Assembly: GCF_900128525.1 (NCBI RefSeq)
Contig: NZ_FQTQ01000197.1
Coordinates: 1 to 64,000 of the forward strand
Source of the DNA: a methanotrophic endosymbiont of Bathymodiolus puteoserpentis (Logatchev)
GTDB taxonomy: Bacteria; Pseudomonadota; Gammaproteobacteria; Methylococcales; Methylomonadaceae
DNA: 64,000 bases
Reading direction: 5' to 3'
Shown here: piece by piece, positions 17,202 to 27,796 of the stretch
Position numbering within the stretch: the first letter of the stretch is position 1
How the letters are laid out: each line of letters starts with the position of its first letter
Position numbers and translations under genes: made by a program
The notes under the pieces: model-generated
The model's database searches: none
What the model was told of the DNA's origin: nothing
The model's input: the letters and a program-made list of their open reading frames with translations, nothing else

Positions 17202-19589
17202 TTAAAACTGCGAGCCAAAGCTAAACTGGAATGCTTGCAGTTGGTCGCCTGGCTTATCATTCAACGGTATACCATAACTCACCTGCAAAGCACCAAAAGG
17301 TGATAGCCATTGTGCGGCAACACCCGTTGAATACCTGAAATCACCAAATGAAATACCTGAGTTGAATCGAGTATAACAAGACGTATCACTAGGTGTACAA
17401 GTAGGGTCATCTGCATGATACTGTATATAAGGCCCCTGCACCGTCCCCATATCAAAAAACACACTTAAGCGTATAGAATCTATATCAGACATAAAAGGAA
17501 CCGGGAAAATAAGCTCTGTATTAGCTAATACTTTAAAATTCCCCCCATACGGCCGTGGTGTATTACCATCTGTGAGGCTACAAGTTCCATTACAGTGGTC
17601 TCTTGGCCCCAGCGTATTGTCTCTGAAACCACGCACTGAATTTACACCACCAGCAAAATAGTTCTCAAAAAAGGGTAATTGATCCGTACTACCAAAACCA
17701 TCACCATAAGCTGCTGAAGCCATGATTTTAAAGACTAAATCTTTGGCAACACTAAAATAATGCTGATCTTTTGCACTCACTTTGAAATAGGTTAAATCTC
17801 CACCTGGGAGAGCCACTAAACCGGAAAGTCGCTGCTGACTTCCATTTGTCGGAAAAGTAGGGCGATCTAAGGTATCACGCACCCAACCGATGGAAAGAGG
17901 CAACGTTAAAAATTTATCTCCATTCGCATTAATCCAAACAGGCAATTCCGGCGGTGGATTAACACCCTCCTTAAGTGTTGTATGCTTAATATTAAAACCC
18001 AAATTCAAGCGCTGATTTTCATTAATGGGAAAACCAAAATTGACACCGCCACTAATGACATCTGTCAAATAATTGGAAATATTAGCTTGATTAGCATTCG
18101 TAGACTTATACAATAAATTATAACCAAGACTCACTCCATCCCGAGTAAAATAGGGATTAGTAAAGCCTAAGCTATACAGTGTCGAAACATTACTTTTATT
18201 GAAGTTTATACTGACACGCTTGCCTGAACCAAAGATATTGTCTTGAGTAATGCTGGCATTATAAATCACCCCTTGAGTTTGCGAATAGCCAATACCTGCC
18301 ATTAAATTACCTGATGACTTTTCAGTCACAGAGTAATTCAAATCCATTTGATCGCGCGTTCCAGGCACTACCGGCGTTTCTATGCCGACATTTTCAAAAT
18401 AACCCAAGCGATTTAAACGTGCTTTAGATCGTTCAATTTTAGTTGATGAGGCCCAGGCTCCTTCCATTTGACGCATTTCTCTACGTAAAACTTGATCTCG
18501 TGTCTTGGTATTACCTTGTAGACCAATGCGGCGCACATAAACACGATTGACAGGATCAACAAAAAATGTCATATCGACTAATTTTTCATCATTATGAATA
18601 TCAGGTACCATATTAACATTCGCAAAGGCATAACCTTCTTCACCTAGCCGGTCAGAGATTGCTTTAGATGTTTGTGTCGCCGCTTTGCGCGAAAAAATTT
18701 CACCAGGGCCTACTTGTAGCAGAGCTATTAATTCTTCTGGATCTACAACTAAATTACCACTTAACTTAACTTTATCTAGAGTAAATAAATCTCCTTCTTT
18801 AATATTAATCGTAAGGTAAATATCCTTTTTATCTGGGGTCATTGAAACTTGTGTCGACTTAATCGTAAAATTAATATAGCCACGATCAAGATAATAAGAA
18901 CGTAATCGCTCTAAATCAGCTCCTAGCTTTTGCTTTGAATATTGATCATCTTTAGTATAAAAAGATAACCATCCAGAAGTCTGTAATTCAAATAATTTTA
19001 ATAGATCATCTTCAGCAAAAACTTTATTACCAACAATATTAACTGATTTTATTTTTGACACCGCTCCTTCAGAAATATTAATACTAATATTAACTCTATT
19101 TCTTTCTAACTCAAGAATCTCTGTATCAATTTTTACACTGTATTTTCCATGACTAAAGTATTGACGCATTAACTCCTGCTCCACTTTATCCAAGATTTGT
19201 CGGTTAAATACCTTACCTTTTGACAAACCAATGGTTTTTAGTGCCGTCAACAAATCCTCTGTACTTAAATCCTCATTACCTTCAATATTTATTTCAGAAA
19301 TTGAAGGACGCTCTTGCACAATCACTAATAAAACATTACCTTCACGTTGCAAGGTAATATCTTTAAAAAAACCTGTTTTAAATAAAGCTCTGATTGCAGG
19401 TGCAATATCTTTATTTAATAGCGTTTCACCTACGTTAACCGGTAAGTAATTAAATACCGTGCCAACAGAAATACGCTGCAAGCCACTTACTTGTATATCT
19501 TTGACGACAAAGCCAGTTTCATCACTGTGTACCACGGAGGAAATTGATAGCAAAACAAACAACAGTGAGAATAAAAATTTAAATTTCAT
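17202..19589 (-). CDS. bamA: Outer-membrane protein assembly factor BamA
   Basis: This 795-residue protein has a signal peptide (about 1-22), five POTRA domains (about 25-425, the first with VKDIQVSGLQRISVGTV) and a C-terminal 16-strand barrel. The conserved VRGF lid motif is visible in NSVRGFRDNTLGP, and the chain ends in Phe. BamA is the central insertase of the outer membrane. In many relatives rseP lies upstream; here epmA does, 51 bp away. Confidence 0.97.
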   Translation of the reverse strand: MKFKFLFSLLFVLLSISSVVHSDETGFVVKDIQVSGLQRISVGTVFNYLPVNVGETLLNKDIAPAIRALFKTGFFKDITLQREGNVLLVIVQERPSISEINIEGNEDLSTEDLLTALKTIGLSKGKVFNRQILDKVEQELMRQYFSHGKYSVKIDTEILELERNRVNISINISEGAVSKIKSVNIVGNKVFAEDDLLKLFELQTSGWLSFYTKDDQYSKQKLGADLERLRSYYLDRGYINFTIKSTQVSMTPDKKDIYLTINIKEGDLFTLDKVKLSGNLVVDPEELIALLQVGPGEIFSRKAATQTSKAISDRLGEEGYAFANVNMVPDIHNDEKLVDMTFFVDPVNRVYVRRIGLQGNTKTRDQVLRREMRQMEGAWASSTKIERSKARLNRLGYFENVGIETPVVPGTRDQMDLNYSVTEKSSGNLMAGIGYSQTQGVIYNASITQDNIFGSGKRVSINFNKSNVSTLYSLGFTNPYFTRDGVSLGYNLLYKSTNANQANISNYLTDVISGGVNFGFPINENQRLNLGFNIKHTTLKEGVNPPPELPVWINANGDKFLTLPLSIGWVRDTLDRPTFPTNGSQQRLSGLVALPGGDLTYFKVSAKDQHYFSVAKDLVFKIMASAAYGDGFGSTDQLPFFENYFAGGVNSVRGFRDNTLGPRDHCNGTCSLTDGNTPRPYGGNFKVLANTELIFPVPFMSDIDSIRLSVFFDMGTVQGPYIQYHADDPTCTPSDTSCYTRFNSGISFGDFRYSTGVAAQWLSPFGALQVSYGIPLNDKPGDQLQAFQFSFGSQF

Positions 19590-19640
19590 GTATACGTTAA
19601 TAGCAAAAAAAATCAGTAATCAATACAAAAACTAGGCCTA

Positions 19641-20615
19641 TCAAGCATTCTCAATCGGAAATGCCAAGACCTCATCTATTGCGCTTTTTTGACTTATTAT
19701 CATCAATAAACGATCAATACCAATGGCAATACCGGAGCAATCAGGTAAGCCACTGTGCAGTGCTGCTAAAAATCGCTCATCCTTGTCAATTTTTACTGCC
19801 CCATTATTTTTTCTATGCATAATATCTTGATCAAAACGTCTAATTTGCTCATTAACATCTGTTAATTCAAAAAATCCATTGCCAAGCTCTACCCCATCAA
19901 TAAATAGTTCGACACGCTCTACTACACGAGTATCATTTAATTTTAATCGCGCCAAAGAAGGTAAACAAGCAGGATAATCAAATACCATGCACAATCGAGC
20001 TACCCCTAAATGTTGTTGCACCACATGACTAAATAAAAAATCTAACCATGCGGCATGATCTAAAGCACAGAGCTGAGTAGCCTCAGGAAAACCCAATTTG
20101 TCAGCGCATGCTTGATACTCAGCCGCATCAAACTGCAAAGCATTTAACCCTGTATAATTTTTAAAAACATCAACATAAGTAATGCGCTCTGCTTTACCTG
20201 AGCAACACTCAACTGTTAATAAGGGGGTTAATAAGCTCTCGACATCATCCATTAATTGCTGCAAATCAAAGCCAGTTCTATACCACTCTAGCAGGGTAAA
20301 CTCAGGATTATGATAGCGCCCTGATTCACCATTTCTAAAAGCTTTAGTGATTTGATAAATAGAGCCAGTATTAGCAGCCAACAAACGCTTCATGGCAAAC
20401 TCTGGAGAACTTTGCAAATAATAGTCCCTACTGGGTATCGAATAGTGACTCGTAAAATACTCTAAATAAGGATCAGTTCCCACCGAATGGCAAAGCAATG
20501 GCGTTTCAACTTCCAGCACATTATTAACATAAAAATAAGTTCTAATTTCATGTAATAATTTAGCCCTTAATTGGATAAGCTCCAGCGAACAGCTAGGCTG
20601 CCAGTTTAGACTCAC
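19641..20615 (-). CDS. epmA: EF-P beta-lysylation ligase EpmA (GenX/PoxA)
   Basis: This 324-residue protein resembles a class II lysyl-tRNA synthetase catalytic core without the anticodon-binding domain. Class II motifs are visible (motif 2 around KAFRNGESGRYHNPEFTLLEWYR, motif 3 around GIAIGIDRLLM). EpmA attaches beta-lysine to Lys34 of elongation factor P. The start is GTG at 20615, sharing one base with the efp stop (TAGTG), so translation is coupled to its substrate gene. Confidence 0.93.
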   Translation of the reverse strand: MSLNWQPSCSLELIQLRAKLLHEIRTYFYVNNVLEVETPLLCHSVGTDPYLEYFTSHYSIPSRDYYLQSSPEFAMKRLLAANTGSIYQITKAFRNGESGRYHNPEFTLLEWYRTGFDLQQLMDDVESLLTPLLTVECCSGKAERITYVDVFKNYTGLNALQFDAAEYQACADKLGFPEATQLCALDHAAWLDFLFSHVVQQHLGVARLCMVFDYPACLPSLARLKLNDTRVVERVELFIDGVELGNGFFELTDVNEQIRRFDQDIMHRKNNGAVKIDKDERFLAALHSGLPDCSGIAIGIDRLLMIISQKSAIDEVLAFPIENA

Positions 20616-21184
20616 TATGCTTTAGCACGTGAAACATATTCACCAGTACGCGTGTCAATCTTAAGTAACTCACCAATTTGTACAAATAAAGGCACACGAA
20701 CAACAGCGCCAGTTTCTAAAGTCGCAGGCTTTCCACCACCACCAGAAGTATCACCTTTTAATCCAGGATCAGTATCTGTCACTTCCAATTCAACAAAGTT
20801 AGGAGGGGTGATACTGATTGGCGCATTATTCCATAAAGTAACAATACACATTGCTTGGTCTTTTAACCATAATTTAGCATCCCCGACCGCATTTTCATCG
20901 GCTTGAAATTGCTCAAATGAATCTAGCTGCATAAAGTGAAAAAATTCACCATCATGATATAAATACTGCATATCTATATCCACAACATCAGCCGCCTCCA
21001 CAGATTCACCAGATTTAAATGTACGTTCAATAACACGCCCATTTTTTAAATTTCTAATTTTAACGCGGTTAAAGGCTTGACCTTTCCCTGGCTTAACAAA
21101 TTCATTTTCAATAATGGCGCAAGGATCAGAATCCAACATTATCTTCATCCCTGCTTTAAACTCACTTGTACTGTAACTCGCCAT
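20615..21184 (-). CDS. efp: Translation elongation factor P
   Basis: This 189-residue protein has the three-domain layout of EF-P and helps ribosomes pass polyproline stretches. The modified Lys34 is present in the loop PGKGQ (32-36), consistent with EpmA-type lysylation. It is the first gene of the long minus-strand series, and epmB diverges from it. The three genes together make the modification pathway except EpmC, which is not in the window. Confidence 0.95.
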   Translation of the reverse strand: MASYSTSEFKAGMKIMLDSDPCAIIENEFVKPGKGQAFNRVKIRNLKNGRVIERTFKSGESVEAADVVDIDMQYLYHDGEFFHFMQLDSFEQFQADENAVGDAKLWLKDQAMCIVTLWNNAPISITPPNFVELEVTDTDPGLKGDTSGGGGKPATLETGAVVRVPLFVQIGELLKIDTRTGEYVSRAKA

Positions 21185-21221
21185 TTTACCCTCAGTTAAT
21201 TATATAATTAAAAACTTTGCT

Positions 21222-21227
21222 ATTATA
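21222..21227 (-). promoter_or_regulatory. Candidate -10 element for efp
   Basis: On the minus strand a perfect TATAAT hexamer lies 38 bp upstream of the efp start, preceded by TGCAAGG. No good -35 is visible. A 16-bp palindrome, TTAATTATATAATTAA, at 21196-21211 lies between it and the start codon. Confidence 0.4.
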
Positions 21228-21317
21228 CCTTGCATCCAATCATTTCTGCAGAATATAGTCTGGCTTTATTGATAAATCTGTCCAGAATCAATTTAAAAAA
21301 ATCCTTGCATTTACTCT

Positions 21318-22301
21318 ATGTCCCCACACACTCCAACTTGGCAAACGGAATTAGCCGCGGCCTTCACAAAACCCAGTGAGCTGCTGCATTACCTGAATAT
21401 CAATACTCACTCAGTATCCACTCTTGCTGAACAAGATTTCGCTATGCGCGTGCCTTTAAGTTATGCCGCTTGTATGGAAAAGGGCAACTTAAATGACCCC
21501 TTACTCAAACAAGTCTTACCTCATGCTAATGAACTCATTCAACAAGCTGACTATAGCAGTGATCCTGTAGGTGATTTATCTGCATTAACTGAAGGCTGTA
21601 TAATTCATAAGTACCAAGGGCGCGTTTTATTTATTACCACTGGCGGCTGTGCCATTAACTGCCGGTTTTGCTTTCGACGTAATTTTCCCTATAGTGAAGT
21701 ACAACTAAATAAACAAAAAGAGGCAAAAGCACTACAATATTTACAAGATCATAAAGACATACATGAAGTGATTCTAAGTGGCGGCGACCCTCTACTATTA
21801 AACGATCAACGATTAGAGTCCTTAATTCACCAATGCGCAGCAATAGCACATATTAAACGTATCCGTATTCATACACGACTTCCTATCGTCCTCCCTGCCC
21901 GCATGACTGATAATTTAATTGGTATCTTAAATAATGCTCCGCTGCCTATCATTCTAGTAACACATTGCAACCATGCTAACGAGTTAAGCGAACACGTTGC
22001 AACAGCATGTTTCGCATTAAAGAAACAAAATATTACCTTACTCAATCAATCGGTTTTATTAAAAGATATTAATGATAATGTAAATATATTACAGAACCTA
22101 AGCGAGCGCTTATTTAACTGCGGAATATTACCCTATTATTTACATTTGTTAGATAAAGCAACCGGAACGGCACACTTTGAAGTAAAACAAGCAACGGCAC
22201 TAAAAATACACCAACAATTACAAAATAATTTGCCAGGTTATTTAGTGCCGAAACTAGTCAAAGAACAGGCAGGCAAAGCATCAAAAACATTGCTAATTTA
22301 A
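21318..22301 (+). CDS. epmB: EF-P lysine 2,3-aminomutase EpmB
   Basis: This 327-residue radical-SAM enzyme converts lysine to (R)-beta-lysine for EF-P modification. The [4Fe-4S]/SAM motif is Cys111, Cys115 and Cys118 (GGCAINCRFCFRR), and SGGDPLL follows downstream. It is transcribed divergently from efp-epmA across a 133-bp region, the common arrangement of this system. Confidence 0.94.
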   Translation: MSPHTPTWQTELAAAFTKPSELLHYLNINTHSVSTLAEQDFAMRVPLSYAACMEKGNLNDPLLKQVLPHANELIQQADYSSDPVGDLSALTEGCIIHKYQGRVLFITTGGCAINCRFCFRRNFPYSEVQLNKQKEAKALQYLQDHKDIHEVILSGGDPLLLNDQRLESLIHQCAAIAHIKRIRIHTRLPIVLPARMTDNLIGILNNAPLPIILVTHCNHANELSEHVATACFALKKQNITLLNQSVLLKDINDNVNILQNLSERLFNCGILPYYLHLLDKATGTAHFEVKQATALKIHQQLQNNLPGYLVPKLVKEQAGKASKTLLI

Positions 22302-22395
22302 TAAACAGACCTTTAAACACAGCGCATACAGCTCTTCTCTGTTACCCTGTGACTAAAGCTTTATACAGCCCCGTCAATAATCCAAGCACAGAAAA

Positions 22396-22791
22396 TTAGG
22401 CGCTATTGACCATAGCACGCAATACATCTGTTCGACTAATAATGCCAACTAATTTTTTATCCTGATACACAGGAAAGCTACGTATCGAAGAGTTTTGAAA
22501 CTGGACTGCTAAATCCACCACACTCATATCCGCTGCAACATGGACAACCTCCTCTGTCATAAACTCAGAGACACGCCCTGCACTGCTCTGATTATATGCA
22601 GTTTCTACAACCATTCTTAAGGCATCCTTTTCAGAAAACATGCCCACCAAGTTATTATGCTCATCTATAACCGGTGCACCTGTGATTTTATGACTTAGCA
22701 TCACCTTAACCGCATCGACAACATTCATATCTTTAGTTAATTTCACTAAATTCTTGGTCATATAATCTGCTACTGTGATTTTTGCTAACAT
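22396..22791 (-). CDS. CBS-domain pair protein
   Basis: The 131-residue protein from the ATG at 22791 consists of two CBS domains (about 8-60 and 73-128). I choose this start because a GGGGAAG ribosome-binding site stands just upstream; an in-frame ATG 30 bp earlier has none. CBS pairs bind adenosine nucleotides and act as energy or redox sensors. No catalytic domain is attached. It lies near, but reads separately from, the nqrM-apbE genes, so a link to respiration is only positional. Confidence 0.85.
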   Translation of the reverse strand: MLAKITVADYMTKNLVKLTKDMNVVDAVKVMLSHKITGAPVIDEHNNLVGMFSEKDALRMVVETAYNQSSAGRVSEFMTEEVVHVAADMSVVDLAVQFQNSSIRSFPVYQDKKLVGIISRTDVLRAMVNSA

Positions 22792-22854
22792 AACTTCCCC
22801 ATTATTATTTTTATAATTCAATCGTTCTATAGCGTAGATCCTTATTAATTATAA

Positions 22855-23043
22855 TTAACCTGCGCTTGCTTCAGCCTCCGCATCCTGCTTCTTTCTTTTA
22901 TCACATTTTTCAACACAAATACAATCTGCGGCTCCCTTACCACCACAAGAACCTTTAATGGCATTACGGCCAAAAATAACACCTACCGCCATAACAACGA
23001 TAACAAGAACCATAAATGCAAATGTAACTAAAAAATAAATCAT
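22855..23043 (-). CDS. nqrM: Na+-NQR maturation protein NqrM
   Basis: This 62-residue protein has one N-terminal membrane helix (about 3-23) and a short Cys-containing tail (Cys33, Cys41, Cys43, Cys47). This matches NqrM (DUF539), which is needed to insert iron into Na+-translocating NADH:quinone reductase. The start overlaps the apbE stop by 4 bp (ATGA), so the two maturation genes are coupled. Confidence 0.9.
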   Translation of the reverse strand: MIYFLVTFAFMVLVIVVMAVGVIFGRNAIKGSCGGKGAADCICVEKCDKRKKQDAEAEASAG

Positions 23044-24095
23044 TGTTTTACCTTTGTGTATTCTGTAAATAAAGGCGTTGCACGCTCAGCAAAACCTTGT
23101 TCTGTTTTAATAATAAAAAATACGGCTAACTGTTGTTGCTCAGCCATTTTATAAGCCTCCTCTGGACCTAGCACCATAAATGCAGTTGCCCATGCATCTG
23201 CAAGCATACAAGTCTCAGTTAATACAGTGACAGATGCTAATTTATGACTAATGGGATATCCCGTTCTTGGGTCAATAGTATGTGAAAACCGCTGTCCCTC
23301 TTGCTCAAAGAAATTCCGATAATCACCTGAAGTAGCCATTGCGGTATCAGTAATAGCAACCACTTTTTCTAGTTCCCTTTTGTTAATAGTAGGCTTTTCT
23401 ATAGCAATGCGCCACTTTTTACCTTGTAAATTATTGCCTTTTAAGCGAATTTCACCGCCAATTTCCACTAAATAATCTTTAATTCCCTGCTCTTCCAGTA
23501 TTCTAGCCACTTCATCAACAGCATAACCTTTAGCTAAAGCTGATAAATCCATGGATAAACTTGCTAACTCTTTAGTCGCCATTAAATCTTGTTTATGCAA
23601 CTGTAACTTAGTATAACCCGTTTGTGCCAATAACTGATTAATTGCTTCTGGCTTAGGGGCTTGAGAAAGCATAATATCTGGCCCAAAACCCCATAAATTC
23701 ACTAAAGGTCCAACCGTAATATCAAATGCCCCACCCGACAATTGACTAATATTTTGTGCAGTATCAAGTACTTTATAGAGCTCAGCCGAGATAATTTGCG
23801 GCTCTGTGCTTGATAAAGTATTTAATAACGATAATTCTGAATCCTTTAGATAGGTTGACATGCGCTGATTAATCGCCTGTAAACGCATTAGGATTAACTG
23901 TTGTAATTTTTCTACACTAGCCTGTTCAGGTATATGAGTTGCTTTAATAGAAAAGCGAGTTCCCATAATAGCCCCTGAATAAACAAAAGGATATTTCTGA
24001 GGCGTGATATTTTCACAGCCTGATAATAAAAAAACAAATATTAAGTAAAAACCTAATTCTCGTTTAAATAATTTTTGTAACATATTTTGACCCAT
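23040..24095 (-). CDS. apbE: FAD:protein FMN transferase ApbE (lipoprotein)
   Basis: This 351-residue protein has a lipoprotein signal with lipobox LLSGC (Cys27). ApbE transfers FMN from FAD onto threonines of NqrB and NqrC. The family signature is visible around SMDLSALAKGYAVD and in the C-terminal HTIDPRTGYPI segment. An alternative ATG lies four codons downstream. It follows nqrF after a 309-bp gap with a terminator, so it probably has its own promoter. Confidence 0.93.
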   Translation of the reverse strand: MGQNMLQKLFKRELGFYLIFVFLLSGCENITPQKYPFVYSGAIMGTRFSIKATHIPEQASVEKLQQLILMRLQAINQRMSTYLKDSELSLLNTLSSTEPQIISAELYKVLDTAQNISQLSGGAFDITVGPLVNLWGFGPDIMLSQAPKPEAINQLLAQTGYTKLQLHKQDLMATKELASLSMDLSALAKGYAVDEVARILEEQGIKDYLVEIGGEIRLKGNNLQGKKWRIAIEKPTINKRELEKVVAITDTAMATSGDYRNFFEQEGQRFSHTIDPRTGYPISHKLASVTVLTETCMLADAWATAFMVLGPEEAYKMAEQQQLAVFFIIKTEQGFAERATPLFTEYTKVKQ

Positions 24096-24347
24096 ACATC
24101 AGATAGCGCTTAAGGAATCAAGATTCAATCATATCCGCAAACACTGTCAACCCGCAGTAGACTGGCAATACTATATATGATCTAGGTTTCAGATTTTATA
24201 AAATGTGCATTCCTAGCCTAGCCTTCGAAAATAGTGATTAACCTTGATATTCTTTGTAAAGAATTGAACAGTAAAGACTAAACATCATGCTCAAATATGC
24301 ATTGTTTATAAATCTAAATTCAAAAAATCTGGGCTAACTAATAGCAT
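24096..24347. other. Intergenic region between apbE and the nqr terminator
   Basis: With the adjoining terminator this makes a 309-bp gap. I see no ORF or further hairpin. It should carry the apbE-nqrM promoter on the minus strand, which I cannot pinpoint. Confidence 0.4.
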
Positions 24348-24378
24348 TAAAAAAGGGTGACTGAAACTCAGTCACCCT
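24348..24378 (-). terminator. Rho-independent terminator of the nqr operon
   Basis: A perfect 11-bp stem, AGGGTGACTGA (24354-24364) with its inverse at 24368-24378 and a 3-base loop, is followed on the minus strand by a run of seven Ts. It begins 26 bp after the nqrF stop. Confidence 0.9.
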
Positions 24379-24404
24379 CCTTATATTCCTTACAAAAGGA
24401 CTAC

Positions 24405-25625
24405 TTAACCACCGAAATCATCTAGCATGATATTTTCTGGCTCTACACCATTTTCTATCAACATATTGACTACCGCAGAATTCATCATTGGAGGCCCACA
24501 CAGATAGTATTCACAATCTTCTGGTGCTGGATGATTTTTAATAAACTCTTCCAACAAGACATTATGAATAAAACCTGTATAACCATCCCAATTATCTTCT
24601 GGTAACGGATCAGACAACGCTACATGCCACTCAAAGTTGTCATTTTCACGCGCTAACATATCGAAATCTTCTACATAGAACATTTCACGCTTAGAACGTG
24701 CACCGTACCAAAACGTCATCTTACGATTGGTTTTGACAGTGCGTAACTGATTAAAGATATGCGAACGCATCGGTGCCATACCAGCTCCACCACCAATAAA
24801 GACCATTTCTGCATCAGTCTTCTTCGCGTAGAATTCACCATAAGGGCCAGATATAACACATTTGTCCCCTGGTTTCAGGTTAAAAATATATGATGACATA
24901 ATACCTGGCGGTACTGAATCAGGCGCTCCTGGTGGCGGTGTAGCAATACGTACATTTAACATGATTTCTTTTTCTTCAGGATAAGAAGCCATTGAATAAG
25001 CACGTAATGTATCCTCTTTCACATCAGAAGTATATCGCCATAAGTCATATTTATCCCACTCATCACGAAATTCTTCTTCAATATCAAAGTCTTGATATTT
25101 AGCGACATGTGGCGGACATTCAATTTGAATATACCCACCCGCTTCATAATCAATCCTCTCACCATTTGGCAATTCTAGGACTAACTCTTTAATGAACGTC
25201 GCAACATTGTGATTTGATTTAACCGTACACTCCCATTTCTTAACGCCAAAGACACTATCTTCAACTTCAATGTTCATGTCATGTTTAATGGCAACTTGAC
25301 AAGCTAAACGCTCACCTTCTGCTGCTTCACGCTTAGTAATATGACCTAATTCAGTCGGTAGAATTTCACCACCACCTGAATGGATTTTTACTTTACACTG
25401 CGCACAAGTTCCACCACCACCACAAGCAGAAGGAACAAACAAGCCGTTATCTGCAAGTGCTGTTAACAATTTACCGCCTACTGGTACATGAATCTTTTTC
25501 TCATCATTGATAAGAATTTCAACATCTCCAGAGGCAACTAATTTACTCTTTGCACCGATAATAACAAATACCAGCGCAATCACGATCACCGTGAAAATAA
25601 TAATGCCTAATGCAATTTCTAGCAT
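24405..25625 (-). CDS. nqrF: Na+-NQR subunit F (NADH dehydrogenase)
   Basis: This 406-residue subunit oxidises NADH. It has an N-terminal membrane helix (about 4-24), a [2Fe-2S] ferredoxin domain with Cys68, Cys74, Cys77 and Cys109, an FAD domain (RAYSMAS) and an NAD domain with [14 protein letters not shown]. It is the last gene of the nqrABCDEF operon. Confidence 0.97.
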   Translation of the reverse strand: MLEIALGIIIFTVIVIALVFVIIGAKSKLVASGDVEILINDEKKIHVPVGGKLLTALADNGLFVPSACGGGGTCAQCKVKIHSGGGEILPTELGHITKREAAEGERLACQVAIKHDMNIEVEDSVFGVKKWECTVKSNHNVATFIKELVLELPNGERIDYEAGGYIQIECPPHVAKYQDFDIEEEFRDEWDKYDLWRYTSDVKEDTLRAYSMASYPEEKEIMLNVRIATPPPGAPDSVPPGIMSSYIFNLKPGDKCVISGPYGEFYAKKTDAEMVFIGGGAGMAPMRSHIFNQLRTVKTNRKMTFWYGARSKREMFYVEDFDMLARENDNFEWHVALSDPLPEDNWDGYTGFIHNVLLEEFIKNHPAPEDCEYYLCGPPMMNSAVVNMLIENGVEPENIMLDDFGG

Positions 25626-25637
25626 TACGATACCTTC

Positions 25638-26246
25638 CTAAAGTTGGATTCCAGAGAAAGCCATGAAGCCAAGAGACATCAGACCCGCACTAATAAATGT
25701 GATTCCAAGGCCCTCAAGACCTTTAGGAATATCACTGTATTTTAGTTTTTCACGTACACCCGCCATCACAGTGATAGCTAATGCCCAACCAAAACCACTA
25801 CCAGCACCATAAACAACAGACTGAGTAAAGTCGTAGTCACGTTCAATCATAAATAAACTACCCCCTAAAATTGCACAGTTTACAGTGATTAACGGTAAAA
25901 ATACGCCTAGAGCATGGTACAAAGCAGGAAAGAATTTATCTAAAACCATTTCCAAAATTTGCACTAATGCCGCGATCATACCAATACAGCTTAATAACGC
26001 TAAAAAGCTAAGATCAACACCTGTAATGCCCATCCATGCTAACGCATCTTCTTTTAGTAAAGTATGGTAAATAATATTATTCACAGGTACGGTAATTAAC
26101 TGCACAATCAATACCGCAATACCCAAACCCATTGCCGTCGAAATTTTCTTCGACACGGCAAGGAAGGTACACATACCTAAGAAGAAAGCTAATGCTAAGT
26201 TCTCTACAAAAACTGCTTTAATAAATAAACTTAAATATTCGTTCAT
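25638..26246 (-). CDS. nqrE: Na+-NQR subunit E
   Basis: This 202-residue protein has six hydrophobic helices. NqrE and NqrD form the pseudo-symmetric pair that holds an intramembrane iron centre and takes part in Na+ passage. It starts at the nqrD stop, 1 bp overlapping, and precedes nqrF by 12 bp. Confidence 0.96.
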   Translation of the reverse strand: MNEYLSLFIKAVFVENLALAFFLGMCTFLAVSKKISTAMGLGIAVLIVQLITVPVNNIIYHTLLKEDALAWMGITGVDLSFLALLSCIGMIAALVQILEMVLDKFFPALYHALGVFLPLITVNCAILGGSLFMIERDYDFTQSVVYGAGSGFGWALAITVMAGVREKLKYSDIPKGLEGLGITFISAGLMSLGFMAFSGIQL

Positions 26247-26911
26247 TAGTGATGTCCTCCTTCGCCATGAGAAATATCCATAATTTTAAAATCAGCTGCT
26301 TCATTTTGCTCTGGCTTCCATTGACGAAAGACCCAGATAATACAACCAATAATGAAAAATGCGCTTGGCGGCAATAACATCATGCCATTAGGTTCATACC
26401 ATCCACCATCTTTAATTAATGGAAAGATCTCTATACCTAATAATTTACCAGAACCAAACAACTCTCTGAAAAAAGCAACGATAACCAAGATGAGACTATA
26501 GCCCAAGCCATTACCAACACCATCTATAAAACTCGCCATCGGCGGGTTTTTCATAGCATAAGCTTCAGCACGCCCCATAACAATACAGTTAGTAATAATC
26601 AAACCTACAAAAACTGATAATTGCTTACTCACATCATAAAGGAAGGCTTTTAAGACTTGATCAACCACGATAACCAAAGAAGCAATAATCGTCATTTGCA
26701 CAATGATACGAATACTACTCGGAATATGATTACGAATTGAACTAATCGCCGCACTTGAACAGCCTGTTACTGCTGTTAATGCCACCGCCATAATTAATGA
26801 CGTTGACATTTGCGAAGTAACCGCCAATGCTGAACAGATACCCAATACTTGTAAAGTAATCGGGTTATTATTGACCAATGGATCGGTCAGTACTTTTTTT
26901 GTATCACTCAT
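26246..26911 (-). CDS. nqrD: Na+-NQR subunit D
   Basis: This 221-residue membrane protein is homologous to NqrE, with six predicted helices and a short charged C-terminal tail ending in His-His. The conserved segment [14 protein letters not shown] is visible. It lies 9 bp after nqrC. Confidence 0.96.
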   Translation of the reverse strand: MSDTKKVLTDPLVNNNPITLQVLGICSALAVTSQMSTSLIMAVALTAVTGCSSAAISSIRNHIPSSIRIIVQMTIIASLVIVVDQVLKAFLYDVSKQLSVFVGLIITNCIVMGRAEAYAMKNPPMASFIDGVGNGLGYSLILVIVAFFRELFGSGKLLGIEIFPLIKDGGWYEPNGMMLLPPSAFFIIGCIIWVFRQWKPEQNEAADFKIMDISHGEGGHH

Positions 26912-26920
26912 AAGTAACTC

Positions 26921-27796
26921 CTAACCCTTAGTTCTTACTTTAGCTAAATAAGCCGCAAAACCTTCTTGGCTCATCCAGTATTTAACAAGATTGGTAACAC
27001 CAACACTCGTAAGTGTTGCCCCTGCCAAACCATCCACTTGAAACTCAGACCCTGGTTTAGATGTATCAACTAAGCCTTTAATAAGACCTAAAGCAACCGC
27101 ACCGGATTCATCATAGACTTTTTTACCTTTCCATAATGCACGCCAGTTAGGGTTAACTACCTCAGCACCTAAGCCAGGCGTTTCGCCTTGGTCATAAAAG
27201 TTAATACTTTGCACCGTTTGGCCATCTGCGTCTAAAGCAAGAAAACCATACATTGTTGACCATAAACCATAACCATGTACGGGCAAGATAATAGACTTAA
27301 CAACATCGCCTTCTTTTACTAAATAAACTTTAGCAATTTTAGCGCGAGTTCTAATGCTAGCGCGATCTTGGTCTTTTGTTAAAACCACGTTCTGCGCAGG
27401 ATCTTTCGCCGCTTTACGTTGATCATAAGCATCTACATCACCATCAACATAATCACCTGTTGCCAGGTCGACTAGTTTAGCCTCAATTCTTTCAGCAAAT
27501 GCTTCATTAATATCCGTCCCTTCTTGCAATAATCCCGCAACATCAAGAATATTCTTCTTCATATCTAAGGCTTTATTTTCAATCTGCAAAGGACGCAAAG
27601 CAACTGCCGCAACAGAAACTAAAATGGCACAGACAAAACATAATGACAGTGCAATCGCAATAGTTTTTTCTAGGCTATCGTTACTTAACGATAAAATATG
27701 ATCTCTATACTTGGCAAATTTTTGGTAGTGCTCGCACTTATCTAGTTTTTCACACAACCCCGCCATATATTTACAAGTCTTTTTTTCGTTAGGCAT
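26921..27796 (-). CDS. nqrC: Na+-NQR subunit C, with an extra Cys-rich N terminus
   Basis: This 291-residue subunit carries covalent FMN, predicted on Thr261 in DGLAGATLT, and one membrane helix (about 45-67). Usual NqrC proteins begin about where residue 38 (SND) lies here; this one has an extra 35-40 residues with Cys8, Cys15 and Cys21 and many charged residues. The long start is supported by an AGAAGGA sequence upstream of the ATG and an 8-bp overlap with nqrB. Confidence 0.95.
   Translation of the reverse strand: MPNEKKTCKYMAGLCEKLDKCEHYQKFAKYRDHILSLSNDSLEKTIAIALSLCFVCAILVSVAAVALRPLQIENKALDMKKNILDVAGLLQEGTDINEAFAERIEAKLVDLATGDYVDGDVDAYDQRKAAKDPAQNVVLTKDQDRASIRTRAKIAKVYLVKEGDVVKSIILPVHGYGLWSTMYGFLALDADGQTVQSINFYDQGETPGLGAEVVNPNWRALWKGKKVYDESGAVALGLIKGLVDTSKPGSEFQVDGLAGATLTSVGVTNLVKYWMSQEGFAAYLAKVRTKG

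Noticed and set aside
24096-24347. Possible regulatory RNA between apbE and nqrF
   Set aside because: Apart from the terminator I see no conserved fold or promoter.
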